The position numbers were made by a program, and so were the translations under genes. This document shows positions 7,261 to 15,471 of a stretch of 27,060 bases of DNA, piece after piece (position 1 is the stretch's first letter; each line of letters begins with the position of its first letter). Below the pieces are notes generated by a model. That model did no database searches, was not told the DNA's origin, and worked only from the letters and a program-made list of their open reading frames with translations. Origin of the DNA: CAYRGQ01 sp964444885 (lineage in GTDB: Bacteria; Bacteroidota; Bacteroidia; Sphingobacteriales; Sphingobacteriaceae); the NCBI GenBank assembly GCA_964444885.1, contig CAYUIZ010000030.1, positions 1 to 27,060 on the forward strand. The letters run 5' to 3'.

Positions 7261-8583
7261 ATGAATGCTTTTGAGATACATGGTGGAATTCCACTGAAAG
7301 GAGAGATTATTCCTCAAGGCGCTAAAAACGAAGCGCTTCAAATCCTTTCTGCCGTGTTATTGACGGAGGAAGAAATCGTTATCAGCAACATTCCTGACAT
7401 TAAGGATGTCAACAAGCTGATTGAGCTGTTAGGCGCGCTGGGTGTCGAAATCAACCGCCTGACCAAAGACAGCTACAGTTTCCGCGCTAAGGACATCAAC
7501 ATCGACTACTTCCAGTCGGAGGAGTTCAAGACCAAGGGAGGCGGCCTGCGTGGCTCGATCATGATTGTCGGCCCCCTGCTTGCGCGGTTTGGAAAAGCGG
7601 CTATCCCGAAACCCGGCGGCGACAAAATCGGACGCCGGCGGCTGGACACGCATTTCCTCGGTTTTCAAAAGCTAGGCGCCACATTTGAATATGACGCGGA
7701 CTCCCATTTCTTCCAAGTGGACGCTACGCGGCTACGCGGCACGTACCTGCTGCTGGAGGAAGCGTCGGTCACGGGTACGGCCAACGTCGTGATGGCGGCC
7801 GTATTGGCCGAAGGCACAACCACCATTTACAACGCCGCCTGCGAACCCTATCTGCAGCAGCTCTGCAAAATGCTCAACCGCATGGGGGCCAAGGTATCAG
7901 GCATCGGGTCCAACTTGCTGACGATCGAAGGCGTGGACCGCCTCGGTGGTACTACCCACCGCATGCTGCCGGATATGATCGAGATCGGCTCGTTTATTGG
8001 CTTGGCGGCGATGACCGAATCCGAGATCACGATTAAGGACGTGCACTACGAAGAGTTGGGCATGATTCCCGCCGTCTTTTCGCGCCTGGGAATACAAATA
8101 GAGCGGCGCGGCGACGATATTTATATCCCCGCACAGCAGTCGTACGAAGTCGAAACCTTTATTGACGGGTCTATTCTCACGGTGGCGGATGCACCCTGGC
8201 CCGGTTTCACGCCCGACCTGCTGAGCATCGTGCTGGTCGTGGCCACGCAAGCCAAAGGCAACGTGCTGATTCACCAGAAAATGTTCGAAAGCCGGCTCTT
8301 CTTCGTCGATAAGCTGATCGACATGGGCGCACAGATTATTCTTTGCGATCCGCACCGGGCCACGGTGATCGGGCTGGACAAGGCCGTTAAATTGCGCGGC
8401 ATACAAATGACCTCGCCCGACATCCGCGCCGGCGTGTCCCTGCTCATTGCCGCATTGTCCGCGCAAGGCAAGTCGACCATTTACAATATCGAGCAAATCG
8501 AACGCGGCTATCAGGATATCGAAGCCCGGCTGACAGCTTTGGGTGCCCGCATTAAGCGGGTAGACGCTAGCCCTGCGCACTAA
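7261..8583 (+). CDS. murA: UDP-N-acetylglucosamine 1-carboxyvinyltransferase, with Asp at the active-site Cys position
   Basis: 440 aa. MurA transfers enolpyruvate from PEP to UDP-GlcNAc, the first committed step of peptidoglycan synthesis in the cytoplasm. The EPSP-synthase-like fold is recognisable throughout: Lys22-Asn23 in QGAKNEAL, GGGLRGSIMIVGPLLARFG, the catalytic loop and the C-terminal YQDIEARLTALGARI. In the loop PGGDKIGRRRLDTHF residue 121 is Asp where the E. coli enzyme has Cys115. Asp at this site keeps activity but blocks covalent attack by fosfomycin, as known for Mycobacterium and Chlamydia. Length and start agree with the family. Confidence 0.96.
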   Translation: MNAFEIHGGIPLKGEIIPQGAKNEALQILSAVLLTEEEIVISNIPDIKDVNKLIELLGALGVEINRLTKDSYSFRAKDINIDYFQSEEFKTKGGGLRGSIMIVGPLLARFGKAAIPKPGGDKIGRRRLDTHFLGFQKLGATFEYDADSHFFQVDATRLRGTYLLLEEASVTGTANVVMAAVLAEGTTTIYNAACEPYLQQLCKMLNRMGAKVSGIGSNLLTIEGVDRLGGTTHRMLPDMIEIGSFIGLAAMTESEITIKDVHYEELGMIPAVFSRLGIQIERRGDDIYIPAQQSYEVETFIDGSILTVADAPWPGFTPDLLSIVLVVATQAKGNVLIHQKMFESRLFFVDKLIDMGAQIILCDPHRATVIGLDKAVKLRGIQMTSPDIRAGVSLLIAALSAQGKSTIYNIEQIERGYQDIEARLTALGARIKRVDASPAH

Positions 8584-8701
8584 TTCACAAAAGGAAACGG
8601 ACATACGAACCGATGACTAGTATACACAACGCGGCACAAAACGCAACACACACCCCTAATACATGTTTAACCTTACATCATTAATTAATCAAATTAACAT
8701 C

Positions 8702-9328
8702 ATGAAAAAAGCAACATTATTCCTTATCTCAGGAGCATTTGTTTTAACTTCCTGCGTAGGCAATCCGGAAGGCCAGCGAGCCGAAACAACCGACAGTGTA
8801 GCGGAAGTAGCGGCAACAGGCACGGAGCTCACGGTCGATCCGTCAGCATCGACCATTAAGTGGCTCGGAAAGAAAGTCACTGGCGAACACTTTGGTGAGG
8901 TGCACATCTCTTCGGGTACGCTTTTGGTAGACGGAGGCAAACTGACTGGCGGTAACTTCGTCGTCGACGTGAACACCATCGACGTCCAGGACATGGAAGG
9001 CGAATACAAAGATAAGCTGGATGGCCACCTGCGCTCCGAAGATTTCTTTGATGTCGCCAACCACCCCGAAGCGACGTTCGTCATCACGAGTGTTACTGAC
9101 GGGGCCAGCGACAACGTTGTCGTCGTATCAGGCAACCTGACGATGCGTGGCGTTAGCAAAAACATCACGTTTGATGCGAATATTACGGAAATCACCGAAA
9201 CATCCGTTCGTGCCAATGCCGATTTCAACATCGCACGCGATGATTGGGGCGTGAGCTACGCCGGACAAGCTGACGACTTGATCAGCAAAGAGTTCAACGT
9301 GAAAATTGACCTCGTAGCTGGCAACTAA
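8702..9328 (+). CDS. YceI-family lipoprotein
   Basis: 208 aa from the ATG at 8702; the 13 codons upstream (ATG 8663) would ruin the signal. MKKATLFLISGAFVLTSC is a lipoprotein signal with lipobox LTSC. After a short acidic spacer, residues ~40-208 form a YceI domain: STIKWLGKKVTGEHFGEV, the DGHLRSEDFFDVANHPEATF core, LTMRGVSKNITFD and a C-terminal INV/KIDL strand. YceI lipocalin-like barrels bind polyisoprenoid or other amphiphilic lipids in the envelope; the ligand here cannot be read from sequence. It is followed 19 bp after its stop by a strong shared terminator. Confidence 0.93.
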   Translation: MKKATLFLISGAFVLTSCVGNPEGQRAETTDSVAEVAATGTELTVDPSASTIKWLGKKVTGEHFGEVHISSGTLLVDGGKLTGGNFVVDVNTIDVQDMEGEYKDKLDGHLRSEDFFDVANHPEATFVITSVTDGASDNVVVVSGNLTMRGVSKNITFDANITEITETSVRANADFNIARDDWGVSYAGQADDLISKEFNVKIDLVAGN

Positions 9329-9346
9329 GCAGAAGCAAGCCATAAA

Positions 9347-9378
9347 AAAGCCCGGTAGAAGTACATCTGCCGGGCTTT
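9347..9378. terminator. Bidirectional rho-independent terminator
   Basis: 13-bp stem AAAGCCCGGTAGA / TCTGCCGGGCTTT with one T-G wobble and a 6-nt loop, preceded by an A-run (9344-9349) and followed by TCTTT. It sits between two convergent genes (YceI lipoprotein and cystathionine beta-synthase) and should serve both. Confidence 0.9.
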
Positions 9379-9405
9379 CTTTATGATGAATGTGTGCATG
9401 CGGTA

Positions 9406-10767
9406 CTACCCCGCAATGGTATTGATAATATCGTATTGGGTGATGATGGCGATGCGGCCATATTCGTCCTCCACCAGTACGGCCTGATTGTCCTTATTGA
9501 TCAGCGCAGAGATCTTGTCGATGGAGGTGCGCAGGTCGACGAAGGGAAACGGAGCGGTACAGATCTCCATCACGGTGCCCGACTTCAGCGCAGGCCTGTC
9601 CAGTAGTGCTTCCAGGATATCTGACTCGGTCACCTTCCCAATGACCATCCCTTGCTGTGTCACGGGTACCTGGGAAATGTTCATGGATTTCATCATGTTA
9701 AAGGTTTCCAGGACGGTTTGTTCGGCGTCGACCGTGACAATGGCAATATCCCCGCGGGCACGCAGGATGCGCTGTGCGGTCAGCTTTTCATCCTCAAGAA
9801 AACCACGCTCCCGCAACCAGTCCTCGTTAAACATCTTGCCCATATACCGCGAACCATGGTCGTGCTGGATAACCACCACAAGGTCGTCCGCTTGCAGGCG
9901 GCCCTGGAGCTGGAGTAGTCCGGCGATATTGGCACCGGTCGAATTTCCGGCGAATATCCCTTCCTTGCGGGCAATCTCCCGCGTCATCAGGGCTGCATCC
10001 TTATCCGTTACCTTTTCGAATAGGTCGATCACGCTGAAATCTACGTTCTCGGGCAAAAAGTCCTCACCGATCCCCTCGGTGATATACGGGTAAATCTCGT
10101 TTTTGTCGAATATACCCGTCTCCTTATACTTCTTAAACACCGAACCGTACGTATCGACCCCCCACACCTGGATGTTCGGATTCTTCTCCTTCAGGTAGCG
10201 TCCCACGCCACTCGCCGTGCCGCCCGTACCTACCCCGACCACCAAATGCGTGACTTTGCCCTCGGTCTGTTCCCAAATTTCCGGTCCGGTTTGTTCGTAA
10301 TGCGCTTGCGTGTTCGACAGGTTGTCGTATTGGTTGGCTTTCCACGAGTTCGGCGTTTCCTTTACCAAACGGCTCGATACGGAATAATACGAACGCGGAT
10401 CCTCCGGATCCACGTTGGTGGGGCAGACGATTACCTCGGCGCCAAACGCGCGCAAAGCATCGATCTTTTCCTTGGACTGCTTGTCTGTCGTGGTAAAAAT
10501 ACAGCGATACCCTTTGACGACCGCCGCAATGGCTAATCCCATTCCCGTATTGCCCGATGTGCCTTCAATGATCGTACCGCCCGGCTTCAATGCGCCGGAT
10601 GCTTCCGCATCTTCGATCATCTTCAGCGCCATCCGGTCTTTGATGGAATTTCCCGGGTTGGTTGTTTCCACTTTCATCAGGACAGTGGCACTGACGTCTT
10701 TGGTAATGTTGTTGAGTTTGACCAGCGGCGTATGGCCGATGGTTTCCAGTATGTTGTTATACCACAT
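9406..10767 (-). CDS. Cystathionine beta-synthase / cysteine synthase with C-terminal CBS-domain pair
   Basis: 453 aa. The N-terminal ~330 residues are a fold-type II PLP enzyme: PLP-binding Lys43 in NPGNSIKDRM, substrate loop EGTSGNTGMG (68-77) and the phosphate-binding GVGTGGTASG. The last ~110 residues are two CBS motifs (VPVTQQGMVIGKVTESDIL and QAVLVEDEYGRIAIITQYDI), as in eukaryotic-type CBS but without the heme domain. It makes cystathionine from serine and homocysteine, or cysteine from O-acetylserine; the motifs do not decide which. The CBS pair suggests allosteric control by an adenosyl ligand. It is transcribed away from the AMP nucleosidase gene's end with its own -7 box. Confidence 0.92.
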   Translation of the reverse strand: MWYNNILETIGHTPLVKLNNITKDVSATVLMKVETTNPGNSIKDRMALKMIEDAEASGALKPGGTIIEGTSGNTGMGLAIAAVVKGYRCIFTTTDKQSKEKIDALRAFGAEVIVCPTNVDPEDPRSYYSVSSRLVKETPNSWKANQYDNLSNTQAHYEQTGPEIWEQTEGKVTHLVVGVGTGGTASGVGRYLKEKNPNIQVWGVDTYGSVFKKYKETGIFDKNEIYPYITEGIGEDFLPENVDFSVIDLFEKVTDKDAALMTREIARKEGIFAGNSTGANIAGLLQLQGRLQADDLVVVIQHDHGSRYMGKMFNEDWLRERGFLEDEKLTAQRILRARGDIAIVTVDAEQTVLETFNMMKSMNISQVPVTQQGMVIGKVTESDILEALLDRPALKSGTVMEICTAPFPFVDLRTSIDKISALINKDNQAVLVEDEYGRIAIITQYDIINTIAG

Positions 10768-10839
10768 ATGTTATTCGGTTGGTATCAGTCGCCGCCTTCC
10801 ACGCTCACCAGCCAATCCGTTGCTAGGGAACGTGAATGC

Positions 10840-10847
10840 CAAAAGTA
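10840..10847 (-). promoter_or_regulatory. -7 promoter box upstream of the cystathionine beta-synthase gene
   Basis: On the minus strand TACTTTTG fits TAnnTTTG, 72 bp upstream of the ATG at 10767 and inside the 145-bp gap after the AMP nucleosidase gene. No clear -33 element at 17-23 bp. Confidence 0.4.
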
Positions 10848-10912
10848 ATATACGTTGAGCGCCCACCCACGCCGATAGGCAGATTTTCGGACACCGTAGC
10901 GCAGCCCCTTAG

Positions 10913-11734
10913 CTAAAACTTCAAATGCTTGACCGTTTGCCCATTATTAATAAGCTGGCGGAGCGATTCGATGCCAATACGGAGGTGCGTCTCGACAAAG
11001 TCGGCTGTGACGCTTGAGTCGCTTTCGACGGTCTTCACCCCTTCGGGGATCATGGGTTGGTCCGACACGAGGAGTAAGGCCCCTGTCGGGATCTTGTTGG
11101 CGAACCCGACCGAAAAAATAGTGGCCGTTTCCATGTCTACCAGCATCGCCCGAATGGTCTTCAGGTATTTCTTAAAATCCTTATCGTGCTCCCATACGCG
11201 ACGGTTGGTGGTGTAAACCGTGCCGGTCCAATAATCGAGGGACATGTCGCGGATAGTGGTGGAAATCGCCTTCTGCAACGCAAAAGCCGGCAGCGCCGGC
11301 ACTTCGGACGGGAAATAATCGTTCGAGGTTCCTTCGCCGCGTATGGCGGCGATGGGCAGCACGAAGTCGCCGATCTTGTTCTTGCGTTTCAGCCCGCCGG
11401 CTTTACCGAGAAAGAGGACCGCTTTGGGGGATATCGCCGACAACAAATCCATAATCGTTGCCGCCATTGGGCTTCCCATACCGAAGTTGATGATGGTGAT
11501 TCCTTCCGCTGTGACGCTCTGCATGGGTTTGTCCAGCCCCATGATCGGTGCATTGTCGTGCATTTCCGAAAACAGGGTTAGGTAGTTTGAAAAATTCGTC
11601 AGGAGAATATATTCCCCAAACTCCTTCAGCGGTCGTGCCGTATAGCGGGGCAACCAGTTGTTGACAATATCCTCCTTCGTTTTGAGCCCCGGCTTGATTG
11701 GGCTTTGCACGGGTTTAACTTCTTTCTTCTTCAT
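10913..11734 (-). CDS. amn: AMP nucleosidase (short Bacteroidota form)
   Basis: 273 aa. Nucleoside-phosphorylase (PNP/UDP) fold enzyme that splits AMP into adenine and ribose 5-phosphate. Visible family features are NFGMGSPMAATIMDLL (nucleotide-phosphate region), VLFLGKAGGLK, YWTGTVYTTNRRVWEH and the nucleoside-binding VDMETATIFSVG. It lacks the large N-terminal regulatory domain of E. coli Amn (about 480 aa), which is usual for this phylum. The first 20 residues are Lys-rich and poorly conserved; the ATG at 11734 gives the expected length. It lies downstream of clpX but is separated from it by a terminator-like hairpin, so it may have only partial read-through expression. Confidence 0.9.
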   Translation of the reverse strand: MKKKEVKPVQSPIKPGLKTKEDIVNNWLPRYTARPLKEFGEYILLTNFSNYLTLFSEMHDNAPIMGLDKPMQSVTAEGITIINFGMGSPMAATIMDLLSAISPKAVLFLGKAGGLKRKNKIGDFVLPIAAIRGEGTSNDYFPSEVPALPAFALQKAISTTIRDMSLDYWTGTVYTTNRRVWEHDKDFKKYLKTIRAMLVDMETATIFSVGFANKIPTGALLLVSDQPMIPEGVKTVESDSSVTADFVETHLRIGIESLRQLINNGQTVKHLKF

Positions 11735-11757
11735 GCTGCGTATGGCTATGGGTTCGT

Positions 11758-11788
11758 AAAAAAATCCCCCGCTTGATGTGGCGAGGGA
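11758..11788 (-). terminator. Rho-independent terminator after clpX
   Basis: In the minus-strand RNA an 8-bp stem (UCCCUCGC / GCGGGGGA, one U-G pair) with an 8-nt loop is followed directly by seven U. It starts 6 nt after the clpX stop and ends 23 nt before the AMP nucleosidase start codon. Confidence 0.8.
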
Positions 11789-11794
11789 GTTTCG

Positions 11795-13042
11795 TTAGGC
11801 GGCCCTGAGCTTCTTCAGGTCCGACTTCGCTAGCTTCTGCTTGGCGTAGTCGACCGTGATAACCAATTCTTCTTGTGCGTCATCCGCCACCGTTGACGGC
11901 AGCTCAAACATCGCGTCGAGCATGATGGCCTCGCAGATGGACCGCAGTCCGCGCGCGCCTAGCTTATACTCGTTGGCTTTGTCCACGATGAACTCAAACA
12001 CCTCCTCGTCAAACTTGAGGTCGACACCCTCGTACTCAAACAGCTTTTCGTATTGCTTAACGAGGGCATTTTTCGGCTCGGTCAGGATACTAAGCAAGGT
12101 TCCCTTATCGAGTGGATTGAGGTGCGTAAGCACGGGCAACCGGCCGATGAGCTCAGGAATCAGCCCAAAATTCTTCAGGTCCTGAGGTGTAATGTATTTA
12201 TACAGGTTACTGACGTCAATATCCTCTTCGTCGCTGTTCATTTTGTACCCGACGGTTTGCGTACGCAGGCGCTTGGCGATATTCTTCTGGATGCCGTCAA
12301 AGGCGCCACCGCAGATAAAGAGGATGTTGTTCGTGTCCACCGCAATCATCTTCTGGTCGGGATGCTTGCGCCCGCCCTGAGGCGGTACATTGACGATGGT
12401 GCCTTCCAGAATCTTCAGGAGAGCCTGCTGTACACCTTCGCCCGACACGTCGCGCGTGATGGAGGGGTTGTCGCTTTTGCGGGCGATCTTGTCAATCTCG
12501 TCGATGTAGATGATGCCCCGTTCTGCCGCGGCTACGTCGTAATCGGCCGCTTGCAGCAATCGCGTGAGGATGCTTTCCACGTCTTCGCCCACGTAGCCTG
12601 CCTCCGTCAGCACGGTAGCATCGCAAATGGAGAACGGTACGTTCAGGATTTTGGCAATGGTTTTGGCCAATAAGGTTTTGCCTGTGCCCGTCTCCCCGAC
12701 CATGACGATATTCGATTTTTCGATCTCGACTTCGTCCTTCTCGACCTTCTGGTTCAACCGCTTATAATGATTGTACACAGCCACGGCCATGACTTTCTTG
12801 GCGTCATCCTGCCCAATCACATATTCGTCCAGGTGCTGCTTGATTTCGACCGGTTTAATGAGCTTAAGCGCGGTTTGCAACACCTTGCTCTTGCGGAGGT
12901 TCATCTCTTCCGTCAAGATCTCCCCAGCCTGCGTAATACAGCGGTCGCATATATGCGCGCCATCGCCGGCAATCAGCATCATGGCGTCTTGCTTGCGTAT
13001 ACCGCAAAACGAACAGGTGATATCTTTATTGGTCTTCGGCAT
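11795..13042 (-). CDS. clpX: ATP-dependent Clp protease ATP-binding subunit ClpX
   Basis: 415 aa. AAA+ unfoldase that feeds proteins to ClpP. In order: an N-terminal C4 zinc-binding domain (CSFCGIRKQ, then ICDRCI, residues ~10-36), Walker A GETGTGKT, pore loop GYVGEDVES, Walker B IIYIDEIDK, RDVSGEGVQQALLKILEG, the substrate/nucleotide segment GLIPELIGRLPVLTHL and sensor-2 GARGLRSI. The ClpP-docking loop, IGF in E. coli, reads VGY here, which I believe is usual in Bacteroidota. Its ATG follows the clpP stop by 1 nt, so both are made from one mRNA. A terminator follows. Confidence 0.97.
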   Translation of the reverse strand: MPKTNKDITCSFCGIRKQDAMMLIAGDGAHICDRCITQAGEILTEEMNLRKSKVLQTALKLIKPVEIKQHLDEYVIGQDDAKKVMAVAVYNHYKRLNQKVEKDEVEIEKSNIVMVGETGTGKTLLAKTIAKILNVPFSICDATVLTEAGYVGEDVESILTRLLQAADYDVAAAERGIIYIDEIDKIARKSDNPSITRDVSGEGVQQALLKILEGTIVNVPPQGGRKHPDQKMIAVDTNNILFICGGAFDGIQKNIAKRLRTQTVGYKMNSDEEDIDVSNLYKYITPQDLKNFGLIPELIGRLPVLTHLNPLDKGTLLSILTEPKNALVKQYEKLFEYEGVDLKFDEEVFEFIVDKANEYKLGARGLRSICEAIMLDAMFELPSTVADDAQEELVITVDYAKQKLAKSDLKKLRAA

Positions 13043-13043
13043 G

Positions 13044-13745
13044 CTATTTTGATTTTGTCGAGGTCAGCACTTCGTCCACCATCCCGTGTTCCTTCGCTTC
13101 GGACGAAGTCATCCAGTAATCGCGGTCGGACGACTTCTCTACCCAATCGTAGCTCTTGCCGGAGTGGAGTGCAATGATCTCGTACAGTTCCTTTTTAAGC
13201 TTAAGCATTTCGCGCAGGTTGATCTCCATGTCGGAGGCTACCCCTTGCGCACCGCCCGAAGGCTGGTGAATCATGACCCGCGAATGGCGCAGCGCGGCGC
13301 GCTTGCCTTTGGCACCGGCACACAGCAGAACCGCGCCCATCGATGCCGCCATGCCCGTACAGATCGTGGCGACGTCTGGCGTGATGTACTGCATCGTGTC
13401 GTAGATCCCCAATCCGGCGTAGACGCTGCCGCCCGGCGAATTGATGTAAATCTGGATGTCGCGGTGTGCATCGGCCGACTGCAAAAACAGCAGCTGTGCC
13501 TGAATGATGTTGGCCACTTGGTCGGTGACGGCATCACCCATGAAGATGATACGGTCCATCATCAACCGGGAGAAAACGTCCATCTGCGCCACGTTGAGCT
13601 GCCGCTCTTCGATGATGTACGGGGTGAGCCCCACGGGCGACTTTTGCTGTACGCGCGAGATAAACCCGTCAACGTGCTGGCTGCCGATACGGTGGTGCTT
13701 TATCGCATATTTTCTAAATTCGTTTTTATCTATTTTTGAACTCAT
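13044..13745 (-). CDS. clpP: ATP-dependent Clp protease proteolytic subunit ClpP
   Basis: 233 aa serine peptidase forming the tetradecameric chamber used by ClpX. The catalytic triad is visible: Ser135 in GMAASMGA, His160 in VMIHQPSGG and Asp209 in SDRDYW. INSPGGSVYAGLGIYDTM is the family core. About 30 residues longer than E. coli ClpP at the N-terminus (a Lys/His-rich segment), as often seen in Bacteroidota, possibly a processed propeptide. It is the first gene of the clpP-clpX unit. Trigger factor, often upstream in this phylum, is not within the 177 bp before the next gene. Confidence 0.97.
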   Translation of the reverse strand: MSSKIDKNEFRKYAIKHHRIGSQHVDGFISRVQQKSPVGLTPYIIEERQLNVAQMDVFSRLMMDRIIFMGDAVTDQVANIIQAQLLFLQSADAHRDIQIYINSPGGSVYAGLGIYDTMQYITPDVATICTGMAASMGAVLLCAGAKGKRAALRHSRVMIHQPSGGAQGVASDMEINLREMLKLKKELYEIIALHSGKSYDWVEKSSDRDYWMTSSEAKEHGMVDEVLTSTKSK

Positions 13746-13922
13746 TTGCTGGTAATTTTTACTAAGTTAGCGTATTCTGTCGAAAAATTAAAAAGAAGTG
13801 CTCAAACAGCATCAAACATCAAGCCACCGTATGGGCGCAGCGCAAATACCCGCCAGCCTGCCATATTATCCGAAACTCGCGCTGACATCCTGTCGGAATG
13901 CCGCGGGTTCACGCGTGCAACT

Positions 13923-14378
13923 TTAGCGCGTATACACGGGCAACTCAGGCAGAAACCGGAACGTGCGGGTCTCGAAATCCACTTCGCAATAATAATGGTC
14001 CAGCCCATTGCTCACGAGCAACAAGGGTATGCGGTGCACGATGTTATAATTGGCAATCTGATCAAAAGCAGCCTGCGAAATCTTGACGGAAGGCGCTTTG
14101 AATTCGGCCATCAGAATCTTGTGGCCCGATGGATCAAACACCACGAGATCACTCCGCTTGTTAAGCTCATGCAAGCGCAAGCCCCCTTCAAGCGAAATGA
14201 GCGATTTGGGGTACTTCATCGCGTCGGTGAGGTGATGCACCCAATGTTGCCGCACCCACTCCTCGGGCGTCAGCACCAGCTGCTTCTTGCGCAAGGCATC
14301 GAAGATATACAGTTTGCCCCCTTTGTTAACGATCTTGGCGTCAAATGGAGGCAAATTGAGCGGTGTGGGGACAAACAT
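13923..14378 (-). CDS. Solitary HsdR_N-type protein with PD-(D/E)XK nuclease motif
   Basis: 151 aa from the ATG at 14378; the open frame continues upstream only as antisense of holA. The sequence matches the small HsdR N-terminal-domain proteins (HSDR_N_2 type) seen beside holA in this phylum. Catalytic-site residues are complete: Glu64 (SLEGGLRLH), Asp77 (RSDLVVFD), Glu92 and Lys94 (MAEFKAP), and a following Gln107 in FDQIANYN. No methylase, specificity or helicase subunit is nearby, so it is not part of a type I restriction system. Nuclease activity is predicted from motifs, not known. Divergent from holA with 57 bp between starts. Confidence 0.88.
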   Translation of the reverse strand: MFVPTPLNLPPFDAKIVNKGGKLYIFDALRKKQLVLTPEEWVRQHWVHHLTDAMKYPKSLISLEGGLRLHELNKRSDLVVFDPSGHKILMAEFKAPSVKISQAAFDQIANYNIVHRIPLLLVSNGLDHYYCEVDFETRTFRFLPELPVYTR

Positions 14379-14382
14379 GTTG

Positions 14383-14413
14383 CAAAAATAATCTTTATCT
14401 TGGTCGACTAAAA
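14383..14413 (-). promoter_or_regulatory. Promoter abutting the HsdR_N-type gene
   Basis: Minus-strand TATTTTTG (14390-14383), a full TAnnTTTG match, lies 4 nt before the ATG at 14378, with a TTTT element (14413-14410) exactly 19 bp upstream. This predicts a leaderless or nearly leaderless mRNA. Confidence 0.55.
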
Positions 14414-14435
14414 TCAGAAAGCGCAATTCCCCATA

Positions 14436-15443
14436 ATGGACAGCAATAAAGCCATAGCGAATATTAAAGCGGGCAAACCGAGCCCGATATACCTCCTGCA
14501 CGGCGAAGAGCCGTACTATATCGATGTGATCAGCGACTACATCGAGCACCACATCCTGAACGAAGCCCAACGTGGCTTCGACCAAACCGTCCTTTACGGC
14601 AAAGACACCGATTTTGCGACGATCATCAATACGGCCAAGCGGTACCCGATGATGAGCGATTACCAAGTCGTCATCGTCAAGGAAGCCCAACATCTGCAAT
14701 GGAAGGACGACGAGCTTTTTCAGCGGTACGCGGAGCAGCCCACGCCGACCACGATACTTGTATTGGCCTACAAATTCAGCAAGTTCGACAAGCGCAAGAA
14801 GCTCTACAAGCTGATCGACAAGGTGGGTACGGCCATCGAGTCGACCAAGGTCTACGACAACAAGATTGCCGCATGGGTGACGGCATATCTGGATAACAAG
14901 GGCTGGAAAATCCATCCGCAGGCCGCAGCCCTGATTGGCGAATACCTCGGCAACAACTTGTCAAAGGTGGCCAACGAACTCGAAAAGCTCATCCTCAATG
15001 TACCCAAAGCGCAGCAAATTTCCGTCAAGAATGTGTCGGACAATATCGGCATTAGCAAAGATTTCAACTCCTTTGAGCTGACGGCCGCCCTGGCCACCCG
15101 AAACTTGGTGAAATCCCTGCAAATCGCGGACTACTTCGGTGCCAATCCGAAAAACAACCCCGCACCGCTGGTGTTTGCTGCCCTCAATAACTATTTCACC
15201 AAACTACTGAAATATCATTACTTGCCCGACAAAACGTCCGATCGGGCGGCAAAAGCACTCGGCGTGAATCCGTATTTTATGCGCGATTATGAAACCGCCG
15301 CGCGCACCTACAACAAATGGAAAACCGTGCAGGTGATTAGCCACCTGCGGACGTATGACCTGAAGTCAAAAGGCGTCAACGCTTATAACCTGGAAGCGCG
15401 TGACCTGTGGCGGGAGCTAGTCTACAAGATATTGAGCACGTAA
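14436..15443 (+). CDS. holA: DNA polymerase III subunit delta
   Basis: 335 aa. Clamp-loader delta subunit that opens the sliding clamp. Typical features are the start KPSPIYLLHGEEPYYIDVI (degenerate P-loop region), YPMMSDYQVVIVKEAQHL, LVLAYKFSKFDKRKKLYK, the middle domain AALIGEYLGNNLSKVANELEKL and the C-terminal helical domain ending LWRELVYKIL. Sequence identity in this family is low, but length and motif order fit well. Divergent from the HsdR_N-type gene. Confidence 0.92.
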   Translation: MDSNKAIANIKAGKPSPIYLLHGEEPYYIDVISDYIEHHILNEAQRGFDQTVLYGKDTDFATIINTAKRYPMMSDYQVVIVKEAQHLQWKDDELFQRYAEQPTPTTILVLAYKFSKFDKRKKLYKLIDKVGTAIESTKVYDNKIAAWVTAYLDNKGWKIHPQAAALIGEYLGNNLSKVANELEKLILNVPKAQQISVKNVSDNIGISKDFNSFELTAALATRNLVKSLQIADYFGANPKNNPAPLVFAALNNYFTKLLKYHYLPDKTSDRAAKALGVNPYFMRDYETAARTYNKWKTVQVISHLRTYDLKSKGVNAYNLEARDLWRELVYKILST

Positions 15444-15471
15444 CTTAAAAAAACAAGTGTTAAGACCTGAT

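Noticed and set aside
7897..8604. 235-codon antisense frame within murA
   Set aside because: Shadow of the conserved murA frame without start context or recognisable domain.
9347..9378. Hairpin considered as a repeat or mobile-element end
   Set aside because: Single copy, A-run before and T-rich after, between convergent genes: a bidirectional terminator explains it.
12053..12673. 206-codon plus-strand frame inside clpX
   Set aside because: Antisense of conserved AAA+ motifs; no recognisable product.
14379..14915. Upstream extension of the HsdR_N-type frame
   Set aside because: This part is antisense to holA and lacks family similarity; family start and an abutting promoter support the ATG at 14378.
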